A stretch of 35,213 bases of DNA from Actinomycetota bacterium (GTDB taxonomy: Bacteria > Actinomycetota > Actinomycetes > Nanopelagicales > Nanopelagicaceae). How positions within the stretch are numbered: the stretch's first letter is position 1; every line of letters begins with the position of its first letter. This document shows positions 14,500 through 23,108 of the stretch, piece after piece. The stretch is from the NCBI GenBank assembly GCA_009701305.1, contig WLKK01000005.1, positions 1 to 35,213 of the forward strand, given 5' to 3'. Position numbers and translations under genes: made by a program. Below the pieces are notes generated by a model. That model saw nothing but the letters and a program-made list of their open reading frames with translations. It did not search any database and was not told the origin of the DNA.

Positions 14500-14573
14500 G
14501 GCCCGGTAGCGCAGTTGGTTAGCGCGTCGCCCTGTCACGGCGAAGGTCGCGGGTTCAAGTCCCGTCCGGGTCG
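14500..14573 (+). tRNA. tRNA-Asp (anticodon GUC)
   Basis: 74 nt. Acceptor GGCCCGG pairs with CCGGGTC, the anticodon loop is CTGTCAC (GTC), the T arm is GCGGG-TTCAAGT-CCCGT and the discriminator is G, as expected for tRNA-Asp. Confidence 0.97.
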
Positions 14574-14582
14574 CGTAAAGCG

Positions 14583-14617
14583 CGCGCTGCTTTGAGAAAT
14601 CAAAGGAAGCGCGTTTT
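14583..14617 (+). terminator. Intrinsic terminator after tRNA-Asp
   Basis: Outer stem CGCGCT (14583-14588) with AGCGCG (14608-14613), an inner CTTTG/CAAAG stem around AGAAAT, then TTTTAT. This would end a tRNA-Glu/tRNA-Asp transcript and implies a separate promoter for tRNA-Phe. Confidence 0.65.
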
Positions 14618-14641
14618 ATCTGTAGCAAGTAATTGTTATAG

Positions 14642-14715
14642 GGCTGGGTAGCTCAGTTGGTACGAGCGTGCGACTGAAAATCGTGAGGTCGACGGTTCGA
14701 TCCCGTCCCCAGCCA
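14642..14715 (+). tRNA. tRNA-Phe (anticodon GAA)
   Basis: 74 nt. Acceptor GGCTGGG pairs with CCCAGCC, the anticodon loop is CTGAAAA (GAA), the T arm is GACGG-TTCGATC-CCGTC and the discriminator is A. It lies 37 nt before the start codon of the OYE gene. Confidence 0.97.
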
Positions 14716-14752
14716 CTTCACATTCTTGATGATAAGTATGATCGGAAAATCA

Positions 14753-15820
14753 ATGAGCGAAATTAATTTATTTACTCCATTAAAAATTCGTGGAGTTGAA
14801 TTCGCTAATCGTCTTTGGGTAAGTCCGATGTGTATGTATTCCGCTAACGATGGCCTAGTTTCAGAATGGCACAGAGTCCACCTTGGTGCTTTTGCAACTG
14901 GTGGTGCAGGACTTGTTGTAGTTGAAGCAACCGGTGTAACACCAAAAGGGCGCATCAGTATTGGATGTACTGGGATTTGGAATGATGAACAAGCGCAAGC
15001 GTTTAAACCAATTACCGAATTCTCAAAATCAATGGGCAGCAAAATCGGAATTCAACTTGCCCACTCTGGTCGCAAGGGAGCCACAACAAGGCCAGGCAGT
15101 GATCATCAAATGGCAACCGAAGCTGAAGGTGGATGGGTCGCCGAAGCACCATCTGCGATTGCTTATGGAAATATGCCAATTCCACAGGCACTTACCGTTT
15201 CAGAAATTCAGCAGTTAGTTCAAGATTTTGCTGCTGCAACTAAGCGTGCAGTAAACGTTGGTTTCGATGTAATTGAATTACATGGTGCTCATGGATATTT
15301 GTTGCACCAGTTTTTATCACCACTAAGTAATTTACGTAACGATGAATACGGTGGCTCATTTGAAAATCGCGCCAGATTTTTACTTGAAACAGTTAAAGCA
15401 GTGCGCGATGCGATGCCAGATTCGATGCCATTATTTGTGCGAATTTCAGCCACAGATTGGGTAGAGGGTGGTTGGGATCTTGAACAATCAACTCAACTAG
15501 CAACTTTGCTTAAAAATAACGGTGTGGATTTAATTGACGTCTCATCTGCTGGACTTTCAGATAAACAAAAAGTTGTTGCCGGAGCTGGCTTTCAATTGCC
15601 GTTTGCAACTGCAATCCGTAAAACAACTGGGATTCTCACATCAGGGGTTGGATTGATCACGACCGCTGAGCAAGCAGATGCAGTGATTCGCGAAGGAAAA
15701 GCGGATGCGGTTTTTGCTGGACGAGCATTTTTGCGTAATCCAAGATGGGCACTCGAAGTTGCACATCAATTAAATGCCAAAGCAAAGTGGCCTCACCAGA
15801 TCGAACGTGGAAAGCTTTAA
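14753..15820 (+). CDS. Old Yellow Enzyme family FMN oxidoreductase (YqjM-like)
   Basis: NAD(P)H-dependent ene-reductase of the YqjM class, 355 aa from the chosen start. Landmarks: LFTPLKIRGVEFANRLWVSPMCMYSA at the N-terminus with the FMN-tuning cysteine in the SPMCMYS motif, QLAHSGRKGAT near 104, HGAHGYLLHQFLSPLSN near 180 (substrate-binding H/H pair) and the phosphate-binding FAGRAFLRNPRW near 330. I prefer the ATG at 14753 (MSEINLFTPL) over 14726; GGAAAA precedes it and it gives the normal short N-terminus. It follows tRNA-Phe closely and converges on the gene at 15826 with a 5-nt gap. The physiological substrate is unknown. Confidence 0.9.
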   Translation: MSEINLFTPLKIRGVEFANRLWVSPMCMYSANDGLVSEWHRVHLGAFATGGAGLVVVEATGVTPKGRISIGCTGIWNDEQAQAFKPITEFSKSMGSKIGIQLAHSGRKGATTRPGSDHQMATEAEGGWVAEAPSAIAYGNMPIPQALTVSEIQQLVQDFAAATKRAVNVGFDVIELHGAHGYLLHQFLSPLSNLRNDEYGGSFENRARFLLETVKAVRDAMPDSMPLFVRISATDWVEGGWDLEQSTQLATLLKNNGVDLIDVSSAGLSDKQKVVAGAGFQLPFATAIRKTTGILTSGVGLITTAEQADAVIREGKADAVFAGRAFLRNPRWALEVAHQLNAKAKWPHQIERGKL

Positions 15821-15825
15821 TTAAA

Positions 15826-17040
15826 TTAAAAGTTCTTCTTTTGAATTAACTTTAGACTTTGTCCAAGAAACTCAACTTGCGCATCCGTTAAATCATGGTG
15901 ACAAGCAACCAAAAAAGTAGAGCCTGAAATTTTATCCGCTACAGGGTAATTATTCCCTAAACCAAGAGTTGGTAACAATTTTTTCAATGCTGGCTGCTTC
16001 GTAAAATTTCCCGTGAGTGGTGGTCTGGTATCTATTTCAAGATTTTCCAGTGATCTCATATAAGATTTTAAATCTTTTAGATTAGAATCGGTTGCTCTGA
16101 TTGATAATAGCATCCATGTATGACGGTTAAGCTCTTCATCAGATTTTAAATACTCATGGCCAATAAGTTCGAATTTAGAATCTTTAATCTCATTATGAAT
16201 GTATCTAGCAATTTCTTGCCTTCTTTGAATGTTTTCTGGAAGTCTCTTTAATTGACTTAAGCCGATAGCTGCTTGGATTTCCATTGGCCTAATGTTGTAC
16301 CCGGCAGATACAAACATAAATCGGGAATCAATTTCTGGATTTTCTAACTCCCACTTCTTGTGATCTGTTCGATTTCTTGACCATCCATGAGACCTGATAG
16401 ATTGTAAGTCTTGTGCTACCTCGAAATCATTAGTGGCAATTCCACCACCTTCCATAGTTGTTAAGTGGTGGGAAAAGTAAAAAGAGAAAGATCCAGCTTT
16501 CCCTAACGTGCCAGCCATCTCGCCATTGAATGCACTGCCTAGAGATTCACAATTATCTTCAAGTAAAATTAATCCAAAATCTTCACATAACTTTTTTAGT
16601 TCTTCCCCATCAAGACACAAACCCAGTGGATGGATAATCATTAATGCCTTAATGCTTCTATCTTTTTCAAGTACTTTCCGAACTTCTTTTAAATCAAGAC
16701 CTAATGTTCTTTGATCGATATCTACAAATACTGGCTCTAAACCTAATTGGATGATCGGCCAAACTGTGGTGGGCCACGCTATTGCAGGGACGATTACTCG
16801 AGATCCAGTCGGCAATAATGGCTCACCGCTTGAAGGTCTTACCAAGCTTTCAATAATCGCCAGATTTGCTGAAGAGCCTGAGTTGACCATAATGAAATGC
16901 TTTACTTTGAGGTATTCAGCCATTGCCATTTCAAATTCCGCTACTTTTTTACCGATTGTTAACTCGCCAGTACGCAAGACATCGATTGCTGCTTCTATAT
17001 CAGATTCTGTAAATCCCAGAGAAGCCAATGGTATTTTCAC
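15826..17040 (-). CDS. DegT-family PLP enzyme with His in place of Lys: probable sugar 3-dehydratase (ColD/RfbH-like)
   Basis: Fold-type I enzyme of 404 aa. It has VNSGSSANLAIIESL near residue 52, LEDNCESLGS near 161 and, where aminotransferases have the Schiff-base lysine, SFSFYFSHHLTTMEGGG near 184-200. An HH pair here is the hallmark of GDP-4-keto-6-deoxymannose 3-dehydratase (ColD) and of the related RfbH/E1 group, which remove the C3 hydroxyl instead of transaminating. There is no C-terminal cysteine set for a [2Fe-2S] cluster, which favours the ColD type. It would supply a 3,6-dideoxyhexose route (colitose-like). A 4,6-dehydratase for GDP-mannose is not in the window. It is transcribed divergently from the aldo/keto reductase. 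Confidence 0.8.
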   Translation of the reverse strand: MKIPLASLGFTESDIEAAIDVLRTGELTIGKKVAEFEMAMAEYLKVKHFIMVNSGSSANLAIIESLVRPSSGEPLLPTGSRVIVPAIAWPTTVWPIIQLGLEPVFVDIDQRTLGLDLKEVRKVLEKDRSIKALMIIHPLGLCLDGEELKKLCEDFGLILLEDNCESLGSAFNGEMAGTLGKAGSFSFYFSHHLTTMEGGGIATNDFEVAQDLQSIRSHGWSRNRTDHKKWELENPEIDSRFMFVSAGYNIRPMEIQAAIGLSQLKRLPENIQRRQEIARYIHNEIKDSKFELIGHEYLKSDEELNRHTWMLLSIRATDSNLKDLKSYMRSLENLEIDTRPPLTGNFTKQPALKKLLPTLGLGNNYPVADKISGSTFLVACHHDLTDAQVEFLGQSLKLIQKKNF

Positions 17041-17110
17041 TATTGAAATATAGCCGATTCAAACCAATGTGCCACTTTTATCTAATCATTTTTATGACTA
17101 GAGTTGACCC

Positions 17111-18082
17111 ATGAAATATAAAAACCTTGGTCGTTCTGGTCTATCCGTAAGTCGTATCTGTCTTGGAACCATGAATTTTGGTCCCGAAACTGATGAAGCG
17201 ACCTCACATTCAATTATGGATTCCGCGCTATCTGGCGGACTTAACTTTTTCGATACTGCAAATCGTTATGGTGGATTAAACCAATGGGGCCGTACCGAGG
17301 AAATCCTCGGACGCTGGTTTGCAAAAGGTGGAGCACGTCGAGAGAAAGTTGTGCTTGCCACAAAACTTTATGGTGAGATGGATCCTTGGCCAAATAACAA
17401 AGGTGTCTCTGCACTTAACATTCGCCGTGCATGCGATGCGAGTTTAAAGAGAATGCAAACTGATTACATTGATCTTTACCAAATGCACCACATCGATCGC
17501 ACAACGCCATGGGAGGAAGTTTGGCAAGCGATGGAAATTTTGGTCGCGCAAGGAAAAATTCTCTATGTCGGTAGCAGTAACTTCGGTGGTTGGCACTTAG
17601 CACAAGCACAAGGTGCGGCTGCGAAACGTAACTTTATGGGCTTAGTTTCTGAACAATCTATTTACAACTTAGTCGTCCGTGATATTGAGCGCGAAGTCAT
17701 TCCAGCAGCAGAACATTATGGAATTGGAATTTTGCCTTGGTCGCCACTTAATGGTGGACTCTTAGGCGGTGTTCTTAAGAAAGAACGTGATGGCAAACGT
17801 CGTCTTGAAGGTCGTTCTAAAGACGCATTAGATGCTGTCCGGCCTCGCGTCGAAGCTTATGAAAATTTCTGTGCTGAAATTGGACAAGAACCTGGCGACG
17901 TGGCACTGGCTTGGTTACTTGCTCAACCTTCAGTTACTGCGCCAATCATTGGACCTCGTACACAAGATCAACTGGATTCAGCATTACGTGCTTTGGATGT
18001 CGAATTAACCACTGAACATCTAACAAAATTAAATGAAATTTTCCCAGGTTATAAAACTTCACCAGAAGACCACGCCTGGTAA
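17111..18082 (+). CDS. Aldo/keto reductase
   Basis: A 323-aa (beta/alpha)8 NADPH-dependent oxidoreductase. It starts MKYKNLGRSGLSVSRICLGT and has FFDTANRYG near residue 55 (catalytic D and Y), the lysine in LATKLYG near 86, LYQMHHID near 123 (catalytic H), GSSNFGGW near 155 and WSPLNGGLLGG near 214, then the cofactor segment PIIGPRTQDQLDSAL near 280. The substrate is not determined. It is close to the Mycobacterium/Streptomyces general AKR group, so it may be a core gene. It converges on the GMC gene with a 16-nt gap. Confidence 0.92.
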   Translation: MKYKNLGRSGLSVSRICLGTMNFGPETDEATSHSIMDSALSGGLNFFDTANRYGGLNQWGRTEEILGRWFAKGGARREKVVLATKLYGEMDPWPNNKGVSALNIRRACDASLKRMQTDYIDLYQMHHIDRTTPWEEVWQAMEILVAQGKILYVGSSNFGGWHLAQAQGAAAKRNFMGLVSEQSIYNLVVRDIEREVIPAAEHYGIGILPWSPLNGGLLGGVLKKERDGKRRLEGRSKDALDAVRPRVEAYENFCAEIGQEPGDVALAWLLAQPSVTAPIIGPRTQDQLDSALRALDVELTTEHLTKLNEIFPGYKTSPEDHAW

Positions 18083-18098
18083 CGTTTAAGAAGATAAT

Positions 18099-19643
18099 TC
18101 ATTGGCTTTTGCTAAAAAACTCAGTTTCGCTTAAACGACTAGCTAGGGCCAATGTCGTAAATGTAGGATTCGAATTCGAACCAGTCGGGAAAACAGACGC
18201 ACTCAGCACGTAACAGTTTGGCGTTCCGTGTATTTGCAAATCAGAATTCACAATTGAGTTTGAAATACTACTACCCATTCTGGTTGTCCCCATCGGATGC
18301 CAATTCGAGCCAAATATAGTTCTCAATCCAGTCACAGATCTGGCTTTTTTATAAAATTTAATCTTAGCTCTAAAGTGACTATTAAATACCATTTGAAAAT
18401 TAGAAATTGCATCACATAATTTCTCATATGTTGCATCAGAAACTTGATGTTCGTAAATTAACAAATTGTCATCGGCATCTGCAAGGCAACCCTTTGATTC
18501 TTTGAATGGGATTTCCTCAGCTTTAACATACACACTATAAAGATTCACTCTAACTATTTTATACAAAATACTTCTTAGGCGGCGTAGTACATAGGAAACT
18601 GCTCTTTCAAAAAAAATAATTATTCTAAAGAATGTATCTCCGAGTGATCCAATTGAAAATGTGTACTTTTCTTTCACTTCTTGGAAATAAAAAATAGGCA
18701 TTGGCTTACGGAACTCAAAATGTACGTTGATTTTTCTAGCATGGGCACCCTTCTGGCTTCTTAAAGCTAAGGCCACCCCAGCACCATGAAATGCCTTAAT
18801 TGCCCTGTTTTCATTATCGAGTTCCATAGATTCAAAAAATTTTCTATCTTCTTTACGAAATACCCACACTTTTCCCACATATCCCTCAAGATGCTCCATC
18901 AAATATTTACCCAGTACGTTAGAAAAGCCTGGCGTAACCAAACTCTCAGATCTCTCCAATAACGCCGCAGATTGTAGAGTTCCACATGAAATAACCACAG
19001 AATCAAATGATTGCATTATTAGGTTGCTGCTTTTTTGTAATAACTCTAAGTTTATTTCACTTCCGAATTCAGATTTTGAAATTTTTTTACATAAATGTCC
19101 TTCTAGTACGTCGAGGTTTGGATGATCTTGAATACTTTTGAAAAGTTTAATAAAGAAGTCTGCTTTACAAAATCTAAAAATTCGCATTTCAAGACTTTGC
19201 GGTAATAGATTTGATTCTCTAGAGAAATGTCTAGCTAAAAATTCTTCATCTGAAAAGTCACCAGCCCCCAACAATTTGTAAAGATTTGCATAGTGTGAAG
19301 CTAATTCATCTTTGCCGAAAGGCCATTGTTCAAATTCCTTATTATCTTTATTTTCAAAATCTAATTGCTGAAATTCACTAATCCTTGCTCTCCAGAGCGT
19401 ACTCCCTCCACCAATTCTGTGAACACCGGCAGGCATTGCACTTGGAGAGTTAAAGACATAATTTTTTTTATTCAAAAGTTTTGACTCTTCGTGCAAATTC
19501 CCTGATTCAATCAAAGTAACATTGTGGCCTTGATCTAAGCATAATTTGGCAAAATATATTCCTACTGGTCCACCACCTACTACCGCAACCTTCACACATG
19601 CAAGCCTACACCTAAAGAATCTATCAAATAGTTTCCCACGCAT
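18099..19643 (-). CDS. GMC-type FAD-dependent oxidoreductase
   Basis: A 514-aa flavoprotein. KVAVVGGGPVGIYFAKL near residue 17 is the FAD Rossmann motif, RIGGGSTLWRARI near 77 is the GMC signature region, and the C-terminus has NWHPMGTTRMGSS with the catalytic histidine and SNPTFTTLALASRL with the second catalytic residue (Asn). GMC enzymes oxidise alcohols or sugars. Within a glycan cluster a sugar or lipid-linked alcohol is a reasonable guess. The N-terminus is uncertain: the ATG at 19643 adds 16 residues before the Rossmann strand, and an in-frame GTG (VKVAVVGG) would give a more usual start. The gene is AT-rich and lies downstream of a glycosyltransferase relic. Confidence 0.82.
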   Translation of the reverse strand: MRGKLFDRFFRCRLACVKVAVVGGGPVGIYFAKLCLDQGHNVTLIESGNLHEESKLLNKKNYVFNSPSAMPAGVHRIGGGSTLWRARISEFQQLDFENKDNKEFEQWPFGKDELASHYANLYKLLGAGDFSDEEFLARHFSRESNLLPQSLEMRIFRFCKADFFIKLFKSIQDHPNLDVLEGHLCKKISKSEFGSEINLELLQKSSNLIMQSFDSVVISCGTLQSAALLERSESLVTPGFSNVLGKYLMEHLEGYVGKVWVFRKEDRKFFESMELDNENRAIKAFHGAGVALALRSQKGAHARKINVHFEFRKPMPIFYFQEVKEKYTFSIGSLGDTFFRIIIFFERAVSYVLRRLRSILYKIVRVNLYSVYVKAEEIPFKESKGCLADADDNLLIYEHQVSDATYEKLCDAISNFQMVFNSHFRAKIKFYKKARSVTGLRTIFGSNWHPMGTTRMGSSISNSIVNSDLQIHGTPNCYVLSASVFPTGSNSNPTFTTLALASRLSETEFFSKSQ

Positions 19644-19679
19644 TACTCGATCACTCTCGCCAAATTTTTTTTAGTTTTG

Positions 19680-19802
19680 CTAAAAGGTCATGCCCAAGTA
19701 AAAAATCTTATGAATCAAAGCATTCAGCGATCTCTTTTTCGTAGAGAAGAAGAATCTACATGCAGGGTCATGAAATAAGATACGTCCAGTTTTAAAACTT
19801 TA
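19680..19802 (-). pseudogene. Possible relic of the C-terminus of a family 2 glycosyltransferase
   Basis: The minus frame between stop codons reads SFKTGRILFHDPACRFFFST and ends KRSLNALIHKIFYLGMTF. That resembles the last segment of many GT2 enzymes (GRILYDPxxxVxHxxRxSLxxFLxQxFRYG). About 39 codons survive without a start codon or catalytic domain. It lies in the gap upstream of the GMC gene. The match is by eye to a degenerate pattern, so confidence is moderate. Confidence 0.45.
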
Positions 19803-19826
19803 TCTGAAGATTACAAATAAAGAAAT

Positions 19827-20600
19827 TTATTGATTATATCGCGAGTCTGAGAATTTTTTTCGCCCCAACTGCCTAATGGTGTCGTGTAACTGAGAACCGT
19901 ATTGAATAAATCGAGCTTCAGAGAAAAAAGAGTTTCCGACACCATAAGTACCACTTAATCCGGCTCTGACTGGAGCCGAATTCCAAACAAAAACACTTTG
20001 GCCACATTCTAATAAATAAGATGCCAGAAAAGTATCTGAATTAAAACTGATAATTTCTCCATTTTTTTTATTTTTTATTTCCTCTGTATAAGCTTCTCTT
20101 GCTTTATATAAAAAATCTAAAAACACTTCTTTGTTTATCAGAAAAAGTAGTGGGTCTATTGCACGTGTATGTTTTACAAACCAGATTGCGTTTTCCGCAT
20201 GATTTGGCAATCGCTTTAAAAGATATTGCCAATTTGAAATATAATTTTTTGAATTAGCACACAAAATTAGATCGCCTTTTGGAAAGGCATCCGATTCTAA
20301 GGTAAAAATTGTTTCGTCTACCCAACATGCAGCTTTTCCAGCAGAAATCAATTCTGGGTTGGGTGGTGGACAAGCAATAATCTGAACATTTTTATTCACT
20401 CTTGACTTTAATAAATTCGCGCAGCCGGTATTTTCACCTACCACAATTTTTATACTACTATGTAAGTTTTTTGCAAATTTATTTATTCCACGACTAGATT
20501 CTCGTAAGCGAACTTCTGAGTCTATTAATTTCAACTGTGGCATTATCGGGGATACTTTTATCGACGCAGTTAAGTAAATAACTACAGTTTTTGCTAGCAC
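19827..20600 (-). CDS. Hypothetical protein, possibly a sugar transferase
   Basis: A 257-aa protein I do not recognise. It starts MLAKTVVIYLTASIKVSP, has no clear signal peptide, and includes LILCANSKNYISNWQYLLKR near residue 112, HAENAIWFVKHTRAIDP near 133, SFNSDTFLASYLLECGQS near 185 and GLSGTYGVGNSFFSEARF near 215. The mix of short strands with a D-x-F and a late GTYG loop would fit a GT-A-like transferase, but no DxD motif is visible, so the function is left open. It is very AT-rich and sits alone between two relics within the surface-glycan region, on the same strand as its neighbours. Confidence 0.6.
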   Translation of the reverse strand: MLAKTVVIYLTASIKVSPIMPQLKLIDSEVRLRESSRGINKFAKNLHSSIKIVVGENTGCANLLKSRVNKNVQIIACPPPNPELISAGKAACWVDETIFTLESDAFPKGDLILCANSKNYISNWQYLLKRLPNHAENAIWFVKHTRAIDPLLFLINKEVFLDFLYKAREAYTEEIKNKKNGEIISFNSDTFLASYLLECGQSVFVWNSAPVRAGLSGTYGVGNSFFSEARFIQYGSQLHDTIRQLGRKKFSDSRYNQ

Positions 20601-21008
20601 ACTCTGAGTGTACCAGTATTGATTTTGATTTTCAAATACGATCCGCTTTCAAAATATAAATCCACCAATATCGAAGTTTGCAAAAACAATTCTCTCTAGC
20701 GAGCAGTAACTAACCCTAGAAAACTACATTATTGCCATTTATTGTATTTTTGGTAAATAAATATTATAAAATAATTTATTGTATTTTTGAAAATAGATTC
20801 ATTCGGGTATCTTTTTATTTTTGAAGATAGTTTACATTTCGTAAGACATGGATTAGTACATTCTATAATCTTTTCTACATCATCGTACATTTGTGTATTG
20901 TGTATATTGTATTCAGTCTTCTAAAAGATCTACTTCCTCAATTTAAATTATTGTACATTCTTCAAGATGACACTCTTATTTAATGCGCCTTTTATTATTC
21001 AAATTTAG
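20601..21008. other. 408-bp very AT-rich gap with a possible gene relic and a 15-bp direct repeat
   Basis: No intact gene. The minus frame 20890-20729 is a possible degraded gene end, listed separately. TTTATTGTATTTTTG occurs twice (20738-20752 and 20775-20789). The promoter of the gene at 19827-20600 should lie near 20600-20720. Base composition is clearly more AT-rich than the neighbouring genes. Confidence 0.5.
20729..20890 (-). pseudogene. Small cysteine-containing ORF, possible relic of a radical SAM/SPASM C-terminus
   Basis: A 53-codon ORF (too short for the ORF track) starts MYDDVEKIIECTNPCLTKCK and ends FIIFIYQKYNKWQ. The C-x3-PC-x3-C spacing followed by a basic stretch and a hydrophobic FIIFI segment resembles the end of SPASM-type radical SAM proteins found in polysaccharide islands. 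The frame remains open 10 codons upstream of the ATG, as expected for a cut gene. It could also be chance in AT-rich DNA. Confidence 0.3.
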
Positions 21009-22046
21009 TCAAAATTTACTCTTGATTATTTTCAGAAATGCATTGCCAATTACTCTCTCCAACGCAACCTCCTCGAATTTATTTCTAACATTTTTAGCCA
21101 ATTTAGCCCGATAATCATGGTTTAACTTAAGTTCTTGAATGTGTTGTACCAAGTCCACTGGATCACCCGCCTGAAAATACTCTGCCTCAACTCCTTCCAA
21201 TAGAAATTCTTGGATCCCAGCCGCTCTTGCTGTTAAATAGGGTTTTCCCATCGCGGCTGCCTCAAAGGCTTTGTGTGGAATCGTTACGTTTAGTCTAGGG
21301 TGATCAGAGAGTTGGCCTAATAAAAGATCACACTCACTTAGCATGTCTGCTATTTCTCCTTTACTTGCATAAGGCTTATTTTGTAAAATGGTGTTTCCTC
21401 CAAACTTTACATGTTCAGGCATGTTTGAACTAATTACTAAAAAAGTTATGTCACTGTCAGCGCATAGTCGGGTTGCCTCCGCCAAAATTTCTAGGCCCGC
21501 TTCAATATTGTAACGGCCACGAAAGCCGACTTTAAATTTTTTGTCAATTGCTTTTCTGCTAGTCACGCCCTGTGTAAATGCTACCTCATCTACACCTGTA
21601 AGAGAAACCTCTAATTTCCTTAGGCTAATTTTAAACTTTTTTGACGTTTTTTCTTTTTGCAATTTTGATTCAAGTAAAATTAAATTTGCTAGGTGCATAG
21701 ATGTGAAATCAACAGTCCAAGATTTGGCTCTTTGTAATTTTTCTTTTGTTGAGATTTTTTTAGCTTTACTTTTTTCGGTTAAGGGCCAGCCCGAATCCAA
21801 TATGATCTTCTTAAACGTTAAAAATCTTACTATTGGTGTTAGAAATTGACTTGGATTCATTATTACGTAGTAGTCAGTTTTCTTATTTGCTTTCAAGATC
21901 TGCCGCGCAAATGAAATGAGAGATTCCCAGGAATTAAATTTAATGACCTCTCTTACTAAATCTTTTTTTGAGAGATACGAAAGCAACACCCCAGATCGTG
22001 AATAATCTATTTCATAAGAGGTTATAAAAGTAAATCTTGGCTCCAT
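21009..22046 (-). CDS. GT-B glycosyltransferase (family 4-like)
   Basis: A 345-aa protein. The C-terminal half has the GT4 layout: KFKVGFRGRYNIEAGLEIL near residue 170 (start of the donor domain), ITFLVISSNMPE near 201, ADMLSECDLLLGQLSDHPRLNVTIPHKAFEAAAMGKPYLTARA-type donor-site region near 231-275 (E-x7-E-like: KAFEAAAMGKP), and a C-terminal helix. It probably adds a sugar to a lipid-linked oligosaccharide on the cytoplasmic face. It ends the bldC-wecA-like run: its start is 3 nt after the stop codon of the WecA/TagO-type gene, so the initiating transferase and this enzyme are likely co-expressed. Confidence 0.8.
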   Translation of the reverse strand: MEPRFTFITSYEIDYSRSGVLLSYLSKKDLVREVIKFNSWESLISFARQILKANKKTDYYVIMNPSQFLTPIVRFLTFKKIILDSGWPLTEKSKAKKISTKEKLQRAKSWTVDFTSMHLANLILLESKLQKEKTSKKFKISLRKLEVSLTGVDEVAFTQGVTSRKAIDKKFKVGFRGRYNIEAGLEILAEATRLCADSDITFLVISSNMPEHVKFGGNTILQNKPYASKGEIADMLSECDLLLGQLSDHPRLNVTIPHKAFEAAAMGKPYLTARAAGIQEFLLEGVEAEYFQAGDPVDLVQHIQELKLNHDYRAKLAKNVRNKFEEVALERVIGNAFLKIIKSKF

Positions 22047-22049
22047 AAA

Positions 22050-23090
22050 TTAATCCTGCGCTGGAATTCTCAAGAACCAAATTAATAAACTCAATCCTAG
22101 AATGGTTTCTAGGATTGCAAGTTTTGTGTCATAAACGTTTCCACGCATATTAATTAAAAATCCGATCAAAATTGAGATGCTTTCTAGCAAGTAGAGGGTT
22201 GATACTGCTTGACGCACTGACATACCTTTGCGACGCAACCGATGTGACAAATGATCAAGGCCGCCTTCAAAAGGAGAAACACCTCTGCGCAAACGATCAA
22301 TCACTACGGTAGTTGTGTCAAGAATTGGAAGGGCCAAAACGCAAATAGGAACAAAAAATGCTGTGGCTCCATTTACCGAAACAGGATCCACGCGCACCGC
22401 AAGGGCAGCCAGAATGATGCCAATAAACAGCGCTCCCGCATCACCCATGTAAATCTTTGCTGGGTTCCAATTCCAAAATAAGTACCCGATGCAAGCACCA
22501 CTCAAAACTAGCCCAAATGCGGCGACTAAGTATTGATCATTTTGCAAACCTATTACTGCGAATCCAAATCCGGCGAGCGCACTAATTCCACCAGCAGCTC
22601 CATCCATATTGTCAAAGAAATTTATAGCATTACAAATTCCAACGATCCAAACAATGGTCAACAACACATCAAGTACTAAGTAGCTAGTCGGATTGCCGAC
22701 GGTATTTGTGAGAATTAAAACCAAAGCGGTAAATACTCCAGCAAAAGTTTGAGCGATAAATCTAGAAAGGGGAGTTAAATGTTTCTTATCATCAATGAAT
22801 CCAATTAACCCTAGCGCCATAGCTGGAGCTAAGACACTTAACGCCAAAAGATAATTTTCAGTTGAGGCATCAGAAATAGTTATTGCAATTAAAGTGGTAG
22901 CAACAACTGCTAAAGCAATTCCAAATCCCCCAAGGTAGGGAACCGCTGTTCTTTGAATTTTGCGCTCTGAATTTGGCGTATCAAGGATCTTACGTTTCAC
23001 CGCAAGGTTACGAAATAGTGGCGTAGAGGTCGCGGCGATAATTAGCGATGCAACAAAAAGCCCGAAGTATCCAATCAAATCTATTTTCAT
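22050..23090 (-). CDS. Undecaprenyl-phosphate sugar-1-phosphate transferase (WecA/TagO/MraY family)
   Basis: A polytopic membrane enzyme of 346 aa that starts lipid-linked glycan synthesis by moving GlcNAc-1-P (or a similar group) from UDP-sugar to undecaprenyl phosphate. Motifs in order: RKIQRTAVPYLGG near residue 43, GLIGFIDDKKHLTP near 94 (DD), CNAINFFDNMDGAAGG near 153, YMGDAGALFIG near 212 and the HIP-like loop DHLSHRLRRKG near 278, which fits WecA/TagO more than MraY. About ten hydrophobic helices are visible. It follows bldC by 18 nt. It could serve wall teichoic acid-like, arabinogalactan-linker or capsule synthesis. Confidence 0.92.
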   Translation of the reverse strand: MKIDLIGYFGLFVASLIIAATSTPLFRNLAVKRKILDTPNSERKIQRTAVPYLGGFGIALAVVATTLIAITISDASTENYLLALSVLAPAMALGLIGFIDDKKHLTPLSRFIAQTFAGVFTALVLILTNTVGNPTSYLVLDVLLTIVWIVGICNAINFFDNMDGAAGGISALAGFGFAVIGLQNDQYLVAAFGLVLSGACIGYLFWNWNPAKIYMGDAGALFIGIILAALAVRVDPVSVNGATAFFVPICVLALPILDTTTVVIDRLRRGVSPFEGGLDHLSHRLRRKGMSVRQAVSTLYLLESISILIGFLINMRGNVYDTKLAILETILGLSLLIWFLRIPAQD

Positions 23091-23108
23091 CGAAGGTGAG
23101 ATTACTTG

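Noticed and set aside
20738-20789. Repeated TTTATTGTATTTTTG considered as the start of a CRISPR or iteron array
   Set aside because: Only two copies, pure AT-rich sequence, no regular spacers and no cas or rep gene.
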